Shown piece after piece: positions 15,561 to 22,216 of a DNA stretch of 28,090 nucleotides; positions within the stretch are counted from its first letter, which is position 1; each line of letters opens with the position of its first letter. The notes under the pieces are model-generated. The model had not been told where the DNA came from. It made no database searches and saw nothing but the letters and a program-made list of their open reading frames with translations. Source of the DNA: a virus. The translations under genes were made by a program, and so were the position numbers. The stretch is from the IMG/VR virus record IMGVR_UViG_3300025133_000486, positions 1 through 28,090 of that record; one strand, written 5' to 3'.

Positions 15561-18085
15561 TTGAGGCTAACATCCCTGTATACAATGTTGATATCATTAA
15601 TTTCAAATCCCGCTGGCACACTATGTGTTACAGGGGGGTCACCCACATCAGGCGCTTGATAAACCTTTAACTGCATTGATAAGACATCATTGGCATTAAC
15701 CACAATTCTCTGTGTTGTCCAATTTGCTGCTGTACTGTGCTCTGTTAATGAAACTGCACCTGTCCAAGAACCTTCACCACTTGAGTAATCTAGTATCTTA
15801 TATGATAGTTTAACTTTATCAGTGCCTGCATTCCTATGAGTTACGTAAATACTGTAAATACGCTTTCTCTTTGAATTAGAATCAAAAGTTATATCTTTGG
15901 TTTCAAATAAATAATCATCTTTATCAACTGGTGTATGATCCCATTTTTTGAATACCATAGAGTCCCCACTTTGATATCCATGAAGAAGTGTATCATCCCA
16001 TCCTAGAATAAAATTACTCTTACTGGCTACATTAAATGTTCCAGCGGGGTAGAATACCCATCCTCCAGTTTTAAAACTAAATACGTATACCTCACCACCA
16101 TTTGTGTTACTTGCGATCGTATCAACCACAATCAAAGTCTTGTCTTCTGGATTATATCCAACACTTTGTATCATAGTAGCACCCCCACTTCCCTTAGATG
16201 CTTCTCTAAATTTTTTCCAGTCATCTTCAGGTATCCTTAATACACCCTTGGATTCAAAGAGATTTAAAACTTTTTCACCATCGTAGTGGAAAACACCTTC
16301 CTTATTTGCCCAGGATATCCCCATATCATTCTTACATACCGACGCTGAATGCTCTACTCCTTTATTAATATGAGTTTGTTCTATGTACTCGTAGTCGCTT
16401 GCCACATTAATAATATATAAGGTATGTTTTTTAAACTGCAGGATGCGATCATTAAATCCTTCTATGTGTACAATAGACTCACCATCATTAATAGATGCTA
16501 CTGATTTATTATCTAATAAAAACGTATCAAACTTTCCAGGCTGTGTCTTTATCATAGTATCGCCCATGACTTCGACTGCACCTTTGTCAGGGTTGAATAT
16601 CTTTACATTTCCAATCCACGCAACCCTACCTAGAACAGTAGCCGTTTTAAATCTTGCAGTCAACCTCGTTGTCTCGCTATCGAAACCTGATGACATCTCA
16701 AAAGATTTTATTAAGGGGAACGCTCTTAATCTCCCCGTAGGAGACCATAAAATTTTATTAGTAGTTATATCTGAATGATCTCTCCAGCCAGTGTATCCGT
16801 CGACACTAACATCACGGGATACTCCACCATTTGTAATATCAAACTCACCAATTTGCCACCATGTATCTGCTCCATCCTCTCTAGCGTATACATTAATCCC
16901 AGTAATTCTACTATCAATTTTATTGGCGCTATCGGTCTTAATTCCACATTGCACATCTACTCCGTATATAGCAGGAGCAGTACCCCCAACTTCTGTAATA
17001 AAGTCAATAACAGAGTCACCTCGTGTTCTATAGGTTAATGGAGATTCTTGATTGCCTTCATAAACATAGGAAACAGCAATATTCCATTTTGCTTCCCATC
17101 CCGTTGTTGAATCAACTCCTGTACCTAATGTTGAGTCGTGAAGAGCAGTGAGCCTCACAAATACATCCCCATAAGAAATTCCCGTGTACGTCGTTTCCCC
17201 AAGATCATCTTCTTGGCCCGTTCCAACATAATATTGGTATGACAAATCTAACCCAGTCGGTTTATCTAAATTTTGATCCGTTAAAAACCAGTTATTAACT
17301 GAATATTCTGTTGAACTTTGCCCATTGACTCCATTTTTAAAGAATGTTCTATTTAAATATCCAAAGTGCTTTGTATTCGCAGATGTATCAAAATTTCCAT
17401 CGCTTATACGTATTGATCCGTCTACGGTATAAATAATTGGCTCTGTTGTGCTTGTTGTAGATACATCAAACCTGTCCAATACCCACGATGATACACCATC
17501 GTCATAAAGAGATAATCGTCCACCCGCTCCAATAAAACCTAAAAAGTTAGTATCTCTTTCGGTGAAAGTTGAAATAGTAGACACTGATCCACTTTCATTG
17601 GACGAATACGTTGTGTCATCTAAGTCAAAATAATTACCACTAGGATTTTTTTCTCTACCAGAGATGGTATAAATGCCATCTAAGCTGCTCCATCCCGCTA
17701 GTACTACTGTATCTCCATCACTAACACTATCAATGAAATCAGTGTCGACATTTACCCTGACTAAAAAACCACCTTGATCATCATGCTCTGTTCCCTCTTC
17801 ACTGTCGGCATTTGTATCTATTGTAACATCGATTGAATAATCTGAGGCAAATCTAAATAAGCCTCTCCCCTTATCTGATGATAAAGTAGTATTAGCGCTA
17901 TCTGCAAAAGTTGGAGATGTGCCCATAGAATGCGACTGAAGAGACCCTCCGCACTTCACAAGTCCATGTGATCCAATGCTTATAGATTTAGCTTCTACAA
18001 GTTCATTGATCTGTAGGTCTCTCTTAGATGCACCACGGTTTATCCCTCCGTCGAATCTTTCGATTTTCCATTCTTTTTTAGGCAT
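15557..18085 (-). CDS. Tail hub / head-tail stabilisation protein, beta-propeller type (842 aa)
   Basis: An 842-residue, beta-rich, Gly/Ser/Thr/Asp-rich protein. Its N terminus (KIERFDGGINRGASKRDLQI, then a G-L-x-K-x-G-G turn) follows the pattern of podovirus tail tubular / stabilisation proteins such as T7 gp12 and P22 gp10, which form a beta-propeller-containing nozzle or hub. Residues roughly 85-185 look like an inserted beta domain (SDGDTVVLAGW, GIYTISG). No later start codon in this frame near the N terminus would keep the conserved segment, so the ATG at 18085 stands although it overlaps the preceding gene by 46 bases. There is no signal peptide or coiled coil. It should sit at the distal tail and connect portal-adaptor rings to fibres. 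The structural call is good; the exact homologue is uncertain. Confidence 0.68.
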   Translation of the reverse strand: MPKKEWKIERFDGGINRGASKRDLQINELVEAKSISIGSHGLVKCGGSLQSHSMGTSPTFADSANTTLSSDKGRGLFRFASDYSIDVTIDTNADSEEGTEHDDQGGFLVRVNVDTDFIDSVSDGDTVVLAGWSSLDGIYTISGREKNPSGNYFDLDDTTYSSNESGSVSTISTFTERDTNFLGFIGAGGRLSLYDDGVSSWVLDRFDVSTTSTTEPIIYTVDGSIRISDGNFDTSANTKHFGYLNRTFFKNGVNGQSSTEYSVNNWFLTDQNLDKPTGLDLSYQYYVGTGQEDDLGETTYTGISYGDVFVRLTALHDSTLGTGVDSTTGWEAKWNIAVSYVYEGNQESPLTYRTRGDSVIDFITEVGGTAPAIYGVDVQCGIKTDSANKIDSRITGINVYAREDGADTWWQIGEFDITNGGVSRDVSVDGYTGWRDHSDITTNKILWSPTGRLRAFPLIKSFEMSSGFDSETTRLTARFKTATVLGRVAWIGNVKIFNPDKGAVEVMGDTMIKTQPGKFDTFLLDNKSVASINDGESIVHIEGFNDRILQFKKHTLYIINVASDYEYIEQTHINKGVEHSASVCKNDMGISWANKEGVFHYDGEKVLNLFESKGVLRIPEDDWKKFREASKGSGGATMIQSVGYNPEDKTLIVVDTIASNTNGGEVYVFSFKTGGWVFYPAGTFNVASKSNFILGWDDTLLHGYQSGDSMVFKKWDHTPVDKDDYLFETKDITFDSNSKRKRIYSIYVTHRNAGTDKVKLSYKILDYSSGEGSWTGAVSLTEHSTAANWTTQRIVVNANDVLSMQLKVYQAPDVGDPPVTHSVPAGFEINDINIVYRDVSLK

Positions 18086-18237
18086 TTTCTAATCTCTATT
18101 TCTTCTTGTTCTGTTGCAGTTTCTAGCAAAGATCTGATAATTCTATTCTTATGGAATGTGGGGAGACCCCATACCTCATCCCAGTCAACTACATCATCAA
18201 AATCCTGAGCCTCTTCATAATGAACACTCTTGTTCAT
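18040..18237 (-). CDS. Small acidic hypothetical protein (65 aa)
   Basis: A 65-residue protein with an acidic N-terminal half (EEAQDFDDVVDWDEVW) and a basic C terminus (IRKCLKKNGKSK). Its start forms a TAATG junction with the upstream 75-residue gene, implying coupled translation, and its end overlaps the 842-residue gene by 46 bases in another frame. No domain is recognised. It could be an assembly factor for the tail protein that follows, but only neighbourhood supports that. Confidence 0.5.
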   Translation of the reverse strand: MNKSVHYEEAQDFDDVVDWDEVWGLPTFHKNRIIRSLLETATEQEEIEIRKCLKKNGKSKDSTEG

Positions 18238-18464
18238 TACTTGCTCTTGAATATGCCTTCTAATACATCCGTAACAACGTCCATAATCTTCTCAAAGAAG
18301 ATTTGTTCTTTATCTTCAGAAACAAATGGGATGTCGATCCTGCGATTAATTGCAGTTGCCATTTTATCTGCTACTTCATCGGAAGCCAGGTGTTCTATAG
18401 CCTGTTCCTGCATTTTTTCTGCTTGCTCTTCAGCAAGTTTAATTAACATTGATTTAATGTCCAT
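18237..18464 (-). CDS. Small helical hypothetical protein (75 aa)
   Basis: A 75-residue, mostly helical, amphipathic protein: a Glu/Gln/Ala-rich first half (LAEEQAEKMQEQAIEHLA) and a hydrophobic C-terminal helix (FFEKIMDVVTDVLEGIF) that is amphipathic rather than a clear transmembrane span. The ribosome binding site AGGAG lies about 6 bases upstream of the ATG. It follows the phosphoesterase gene by nine bases. Function is unknown. Confidence 0.5.
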   Translation of the reverse strand: MDIKSMLIKLAEEQAEKMQEQAIEHLASDEVADKMATAINRRIDIPFVSEDKEQIFFEKIMDVVTDVLEGIFKSK

Positions 18465-18473
18465 TATTAACTC

Positions 18474-19355
18474 CTAATTAGACCATGATTTAATTGATTT
18501 TGGGCCAAATTCCATTGTAACCCATCCTGTCCTAATCATAGGAAAAAATGAATATCGTGCATATTCTGCATAGTTAAGGAAGGAACCACCCCTGCAATAC
18601 CATCTCCTATGAATTTTTTCTTCGCCATTATCCACTCTTAATGAATCTATGGGCTTTGCATAAAGCTGATGATTATGGCCTAAAAAGAATACATCTCCTT
18701 GGCTATAAACTGCTGCCATCTTATCCAACTCAAGGTCGCCATTCTTACCACCACCTCTTCCGTGCCCAGTTACTAAAAACCAATCCTTGTCATTTACAGT
18801 TAACTTTGTATAACCAGGTAATTTGAAATAAGGCACTTGTAGATCATCTGCTAGAAGCATGGAAACATCGAATCCTAATATGTTTACACTTCTAATAAAG
18901 TCATGATTGCCACCCCTAACAAAAAGTAGTTTATCTGCAATCTTCTCAATACGCTTTCTAAAAGAGATATGTTGCTCATCTGGCTCCATAGATTGACCTC
19001 TCTGAGAGATTTTATATCCAGGGGGAATAAGTTCGATGTTATCTCCATTCAAAAACCACCTAGCATCTGGATCAGAATAAACCTCATCGATAAAATCATC
19101 GAAGTGCTTCCAGCTATGTTCAGCAGCACCGTGATGAACATCGGTTGCACCATGAATCTTAACAGGCTTGTCAAATTTGAAAGATAAGACTCCTCCTGGT
19201 TCAACGATTCCATCTTTTATAGTCTCTGTTTCTATAAGTGGCGTTTGGTACCACTTCCCACAATTCTTGCACGCGAACCTCTGATACACACCAGACTTCA
19301 AAGTACGCTTTCCTTCTTTTGCTACTTTCACTGATGCACAATAAGGACATATCAT
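18474..19355 (-). CDS. Zinc-ribbon plus calcineurin-like metallophosphoesterase (293 aa)
   Basis: A 293-residue two-part protein. Residues 1-36 form a zinc ribbon: C3-x2-C6 and C29-x2-C32, resembling the InsA-type ribbon of transposases and other DNA-binding proteins. Residues 66-260 hold all metallophosphoesterase blocks: D72-x-H74, G104-D105-N106, G149-N150-H151-D152, H198 (TGHGRGGG) and G226-H227-N228-H229. These residues normally bind two metal ions and hydrolyse phosphomono- or diesters. The substrate is unknown; the ribbon suggests nucleic acid. The ATG has a strong GGAGGGAG site and overlaps the lysozyme gene by ATGA. Finding an intact hydrolase between lysozyme and tail-hub genes is unusual; it may be packaged, or simply hitchhike on late expression. 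Confidence 0.85.
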   Translation of the reverse strand: MICPYCASVKVAKEGKRTLKSGVYQRFACKNCGKWYQTPLIETETIKDGIVEPGGVLSFKFDKPVKIHGATDVHHGAAEHSWKHFDDFIDEVYSDPDARWFLNGDNIELIPPGYKISQRGQSMEPDEQHISFRKRIEKIADKLLFVRGGNHDFIRSVNILGFDVSMLLADDLQVPYFKLPGYTKLTVNDKDWFLVTGHGRGGGKNGDLELDKMAAVYSQGDVFFLGHNHQLYAKPIDSLRVDNGEEKIHRRWYCRGGSFLNYAEYARYSFFPMIRTGWVTMEFGPKSIKSWSN

Positions 19356-19804
19356 CTACTCCCTCCATTAGCTTTTAAAAAATGTTCAACAGTCCCCTTA
19401 CCGTGTTTTGTATTGTAATACTGTTTCCAGTATTTCGCTTGACCAACAAGGTCGTCTACAGCAGGTAATCGCTTGGGAACTCGTCTATAGTGCAGTCTGC
19501 ATATAGCGGCTTGAACTGCGATATTTGAAAACAGAGACCATTCAGCATCTGCCTCATTAAATCCTAAATTCCATAATTTTTCTTTTATCTGAGGGCGATA
19601 CATGACATAGTTCTCCCATATATCTAAACAGGTAGCTGGTTCACACTGGAAGAAACCTCTCGCTGGCCCTTTGATCTGTTCAAGGTGCCTGAATCCGCTC
19701 TCAGCATTTCCAGTAGCGATTATAAGAGCTACTGCTTCTTCGGAATAGAGATCAAGGCGCTTTAAAGTTTCCTTGACTATTCTTTTTACACTTTTCCTAA
19801 TCAT
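19352..19804 (-). CDS. Lysozyme / lytic-transglycosylase-like protein (150 aa)
   Basis: A 150-residue protein with a lysozyme-fold signature: helix ATGNAESGFRH with the likely catalytic Glu35, then GPARGFFQCEPATCLDIW (residues 46-63), matching the E-S-G ... G-x-x-Q-x-x-P-x-T pattern of SLT/GEWL-type transglycosylases and phage tail lysozymes. There is no signal peptide or membrane anchor, so it needs a holin for lysis or acts as a virion-associated enzyme that opens peptidoglycan during entry; its place in the tail block favours the latter but does not prove it. Both ends overlap neighbours as ATGA. It is shorter than most bacterial transglycosylases, as is usual for phage single-domain enzymes. 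Confidence 0.72.
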   Translation of the reverse strand: MIRKSVKRIVKETLKRLDLYSEEAVALIIATGNAESGFRHLEQIKGPARGFFQCEPATCLDIWENYVMYRPQIKEKLWNLGFNEADAEWSLFSNIAVQAAICRLHYRRVPKRLPAVDDLVGQAKYWKQYYNTKHGKGTVEHFLKANGGSR

Positions 19805-20169
19805 GATGTAGACTTAATCCCTGGTGATCCAGAGAATGAAGGTATTACTCGTCTTACTGCCTTAATCTTGTTTCGTCTGTCCATATCTGCCCACCTTATA
19901 AAAAGAGCATAGAAATATTCTTTCTCTTCAAGGTTATTTTGAGATTCTGCTATCATGGCTTTGAAATAGTACATGAGAGCATTACCCAATGTTTCTGATA
20001 CATCTATATCAGCTGCTTCATTAGTAGGGATTTCTGGCATCTTACTATACTCCATCATGAGTCCGTTTGTTATGGTCTCAGTAGGAGACTGCCATTGATT
20101 ATCTTTATTTTCGACTAAAGCAATATCCCTACCGCGAAAATAATATGCGTATTTCTTATTAGACGCCAT
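19801..20169 (-). CDS. Putative tail/connector completion protein (122 aa)
   Basis: Starting at ATG 20169, the product is 122 residues (MASNKKYAYYFRGRDIALVE ...). An in-frame ATG four codons earlier is abutted by the AGAGG ribosome site, whereas that site lies 12 bases before 20169, so 20169 is preferred. The N terminus is basic and aromatic; the middle (LGNALMYYFKAMIAESQNNL) is helical; the end is Arg/Lys-rich. I recognise no catalytic motif. Its place between the connector-type genes and the lysozyme suggests a neck or tail completion protein. It overlaps the upstream gene by 11 bases and the lysozyme by four. Confidence 0.5.
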   Translation of the reverse strand: MASNKKYAYYFRGRDIALVENKDNQWQSPTETITNGLMMEYSKMPEIPTNEAADIDVSETLGNALMYYFKAMIAESQNNLEEKEYFYALFIRWADMDRRNKIKAVRRVIPSFSGSPGIKSTS

Positions 20170-20440
20170 CTTGGTCCACATCCTCTAACATTTTGATTCT
20201 AGGAATAGATCTGTATTTAGTTTTCCCATCATCCCCCTTAAAATAAACTCTGATATCTCTTAGATTTATCATATTGGGAGGAGTTGTATAATACCTTCTA
20301 TCCTTAGTAATGGTTGATTTGGCCTGTTCTATCTTTTCTGGGTATCTGTTTTCAATTTCTAAAAGAGCACTCTTCAAATAGGATTTAGCTACTCCAAATT
20401 GTGTTAGTCCAGACCTTTGCATTATTTCCATAAATTTCAT
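20159..20440 (-). CDS. Putative head-tail adaptor/connector protein (93 aa)
   Basis: The ATG at 20440 forms a TAATG junction with the preceding stop and has GGA about eight bases upstream, giving 93 residues; a longer frame from 20485 would overlap the previous gene by 46 bases and is less likely. The N-terminal half is helical (ALLEIENRYPEKIEQAK); the C-terminal half (YYTTPPNMINLRDIRVYFKG ... YRSIPRI) has the strand pattern seen in small adaptor or gateway proteins that bind under the portal. That reading rests on pattern and neighbourhood, not on a firm family match. Confidence 0.5.
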   Translation of the reverse strand: MKFMEIMQRSGLTQFGVAKSYLKSALLEIENRYPEKIEQAKSTITKDRRYYTTPPNMINLRDIRVYFKGDDGKTKYRSIPRIKMLEDVDQDGV

Positions 20441-20730
20441 TATACATTCCAGTTTGTGATTGACCCCGAAGTGTCCTTCACCCATGGTGAAGTTGTCCCT
20501 ATAAGATCAGTTGACCAATTTACTTGGCTTGTTAAAATTGCAGATGACCATTCTGGGGAGTTATAAAGCCATCCGACGCTGTCCCAATTATAGCTCAATA
20601 GAGCATATTCAGAACCTGTACCGTCCCACGTAAGATTACTTTCGGGATCATCCCAATAAGACCTTAGCATAGGGTCTTTTGACACCCATGAACTCTCTGA
20701 ACCTGCGGTATCTGTTCCCCAATCAGCCAT
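20440..20730 (-). CDS. Tryptophan-periodic small protein (96 aa)
   Basis: The ATG at 20730 has a strong GGAGAGGG ribosome site and overlaps the upstream gene by eight bases; an upstream TTG at 20763 is a poorer start. The 96-residue product has ten Trp (positions 4, 15, 26, 35, 49, 54, 61, 72, 83, 94). Six of the nine intervals are exactly 11 residues. Between them lie Ser, Asp, Thr, Gly and Asn, with almost no Lys or Arg. This looks like a repeat of short beta strands with regularly buried tryptophans. No known family is recognised. It sits among connector and tail genes, so a structural virion role is likely by context. Confidence 0.58.
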   Translation of the reverse strand: MADWGTDTAGSESSWVSKDPMLRSYWDDPESNLTWDGTGSEYALLSYNWDSVGWLYNSPEWSSAILTSQVNWSTDLIGTTSPWVKDTSGSITNWNV

Positions 20731-21634
20731 CAGCCCTCTCCTTCGATTTCTGTTGTTGGCCAAAGTATCCGTAATATTCTTGCATTAATTGACTCTTTCT
20801 TATGGCTAACTGCTCTAATTCTTTCAATTCACTTTCCATGTAAGCCTTTGCTTCAGCTATTGCTGGTTCAAATTTTCCAACACTTACAGCGGCTCTTTCT
20901 AATTCCTGTTTCGCTGCAGCAATAACAACCGCAACCTGTTCTGTATCCCCTTCTTCTATAAAATCCACTGCATCACTAGTAAGACCAGATATTCCTCCTG
21001 AATTATCAATAAGATCTTGCGCATGCGTAAGAGCATCATCAAATGCTGTAAACCCTGGAGTACCTGTAAGTGCCGAAAATGTTATGTTAGACGCCTGGGT
21101 AGACATTTCGTCGTTTAATATTCTTATAGCCACATACAAAACCAATAAGGTTTCCATTGTAATGGATAATCCACCTGATTCTGATGCAGCAAATAAATCA
21201 ACAGCATCAATCCCAGCATAATCAATAAGCTCTGCTTTTATGCTTGTAGAGCTAGTAGGGAGCACTTTAATTGTAGGTGTATTCGACGATGATGTGTCTA
21301 CGTACCATACTGGATTATAAATACTTGATTCATGAATACTTCCTGATGTGGAATCATCATATAGATTTGACTCAGCAAATGATATCTTACTGCAGGGATA
21401 ATTATCCCTCAAGACACTCATAATAGTATGCACCTCATCAAGAGCTATTGCAAGTGATGTTGTACCAGTTTCCTGGTTAAACATACCAGACACTATTGTT
21501 GGGTCCGATCTCAGTGACCTTGTTACTGTGTCACGCGCACCTGCTCTCCAATAGGCATGTACCTTATCAGAGTCACCACTAGAATGCGTAAGCCCAGCAA
21601 TATCAAAAATCTTTTGAGATAGAAATCGAGCCAT
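20723..21634 (-). CDS. Putative head-tail connector / adaptor structural protein (303 aa)
   Basis: A 303-residue protein. The N-terminal part (IFDIAGLTHSS, YWRAGARDTVTRSL) and a central mixed alpha/beta region lead to a C-terminal coiled coil (about 225-300, with IAEAKAYMESELKELEQLA). This arrangement and its place two genes after the capsid terminator resemble the adaptor or neck proteins of podophages. No enzymatic motif is visible. The ATG shares a base with the upstream TAA and lacks a good Shine-Dalgarno, so translation is probably coupled to the 90-residue gene. A structural role is likely; the exact position in the particle is not known. Confidence 0.55.
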   Translation of the reverse strand: MARFLSQKIFDIAGLTHSSGDSDKVHAYWRAGARDTVTRSLRSDPTIVSGMFNQETGTTSLAIALDEVHTIMSVLRDNYPCSKISFAESNLYDDSTSGSIHESSIYNPVWYVDTSSSNTPTIKVLPTSSTSIKAELIDYAGIDAVDLFAASESGGLSITMETLLVLYVAIRILNDEMSTQASNITFSALTGTPGFTAFDDALTHAQDLIDNSGGISGLTSDAVDFIEEGDTEQVAVVIAAAKQELERAAVSVGKFEPAIAEAKAYMESELKELEQLAIRKSQLMQEYYGYFGQQQKSKERADG

Positions 21635-21906
21635 TATGATGTAGATACATTCAGCACATTTGCGGATTCATCAACACAAGCATCAAGTTTATCTGTAGTG
21701 GCCTTAACGGCCTGAATAGCAATCCTTATATCGTCTATGTCTGCTTTCATAAGAGCTATATCGTCCTGCATAGTTGCTATAACGCCACTATCAGCCACTG
21801 TGACACTAGACAATTGAGTTACAGTATTGTTGCACTTCAATTCCCCATCGTCGTTCAAAACCTTATTTAGTACTTCACCGCCTGTAAATTTGTATAAATT
21901 TGCCAT
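21634..21906 (-). CDS. Small hypothetical structural protein (90 aa)
   Basis: A 90-residue protein, the first gene after the capsid-block terminator. The N terminus (MANLYKFTGGEVLNKVL) and middle are beta-like and polar; residues 45-75 (MQDDIALMKADIDDIRIAI) form a short coiled coil. AGGAAA lies eight bases before the ATG. Composition recalls small trimeric fibre or decoration proteins, but I see no clear family. It may be expressed by read-through of the terminator or from a promoter in 21963-21999. Confidence 0.5.
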   Translation of the reverse strand: MANLYKFTGGEVLNKVLNDDGELKCNNTVTQLSSVTVADSGVIATMQDDIALMKADIDDIRIAIQAVKATTDKLDACVDESANVLNVSTS

Positions 21907-21933
21907 TATTATTTCCTAATTGTTTTAATTTTT

Positions 21934-21962
21934 AAAAAGGGACCCACCCGAAGATGGGCCCC
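21934..21962 (-). terminator. Strong intrinsic terminator with cUUCGg loop after the capsid genes
   Basis: In the leftward RNA, arms GGGGCCCATC and GGUGGGUCCC form a 10-bp stem (two G-U pairs) closed by a C(UUCG)G tetraloop and followed by five U (bases 21934-21938). The stability of the loop and the clean U tract make this a convincing intrinsic terminator. The G-U pairs become mismatches in the opposite RNA, so it is direction-specific. It separates portal-scaffold-capsid-head-fibre genes from the connector and tail genes, probably keeping capsid transcripts in excess. Confidence 0.88.
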
Positions 21963-21963
21963 T

Positions 21964-21991
21964 AACCTTATATTGAGTTATTACCCCTCAA
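21964..21991 (-). promoter_or_regulatory. Candidate promoter element upstream of the connector/tail genes
   Basis: Leftward strand AACTC, AA, TATAAGGTT (21964-21979), with a small TTGAG/CTCAA dyad (21973-21991) beside it. The nine bases TATAAGGTT recur, again after AACTC, in the control region at 27867-27880. The overlap with the terminator upstream edge means a promoter here would start within or near the hairpin, which weakens the idea. No clear -35 box was found. Confidence 0.25.
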
Positions 21992-21999
21992 ATTTCAGT

Positions 22000-22200
22000 T
22001 TATGACTTGATTACGCCTGCGCTTTCAAGAGCAGAGATAATTGCATTGATCTTATCTTTCAATAAGTCCATTTTTGTCTCCGCTGCAGCTAGATCAGCAA
22101 GTGTTCCTGCTGCTGCTGCATCTGCAATCGCGTCCTGTGCGTCAACCATTCCGTCAAGTTTGGCATCAGCTTTGTTTGATCCGTATAAAGGATTACCCAT
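22000..22200 (-). CDS. Head-fibre-like small capsid protein (66 aa)
   Basis: A 66-residue, Ala/Asp/Lys-rich helical protein with an ideal AGGAGGT ribosome site eight bases before the ATG, implying very high expression. The end, DKINAIISALESAGVIKS, matches the pattern of phage head-fibre/decoration proteins in which a Lys/Asn-rich helix finishes with a leucine-rich segment and a G-V/L-I terminus. It follows the major capsid gene by 16 bases and precedes the strong terminator, so it is made with the capsid. A trimeric fibre on the head surface is the likeliest role, by family pattern and place. Confidence 0.52.
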   Translation of the reverse strand: MGNPLYGSNKADAKLDGMVDAQDAIADAAAAGTLADLAAAETKMDLLKDKINAIISALESAGVIKS

Positions 22201-22216
22201 TGTTCATACCTCCTGT

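Noticed and set aside
20441-20485. Longer start for the 93-residue adaptor-like protein
   Set aside because: It would overlap the previous gene by 46 bases; ATG 20440 gives a TAATG junction with GGA at good spacing.
20731-20763. Longer start (TTG at 20763) for the Trp-repeat protein
   Set aside because: TTG without a ribosome site and a 41-base overlap; the ATG at 20730 has GGAGAGGG directly upstream.
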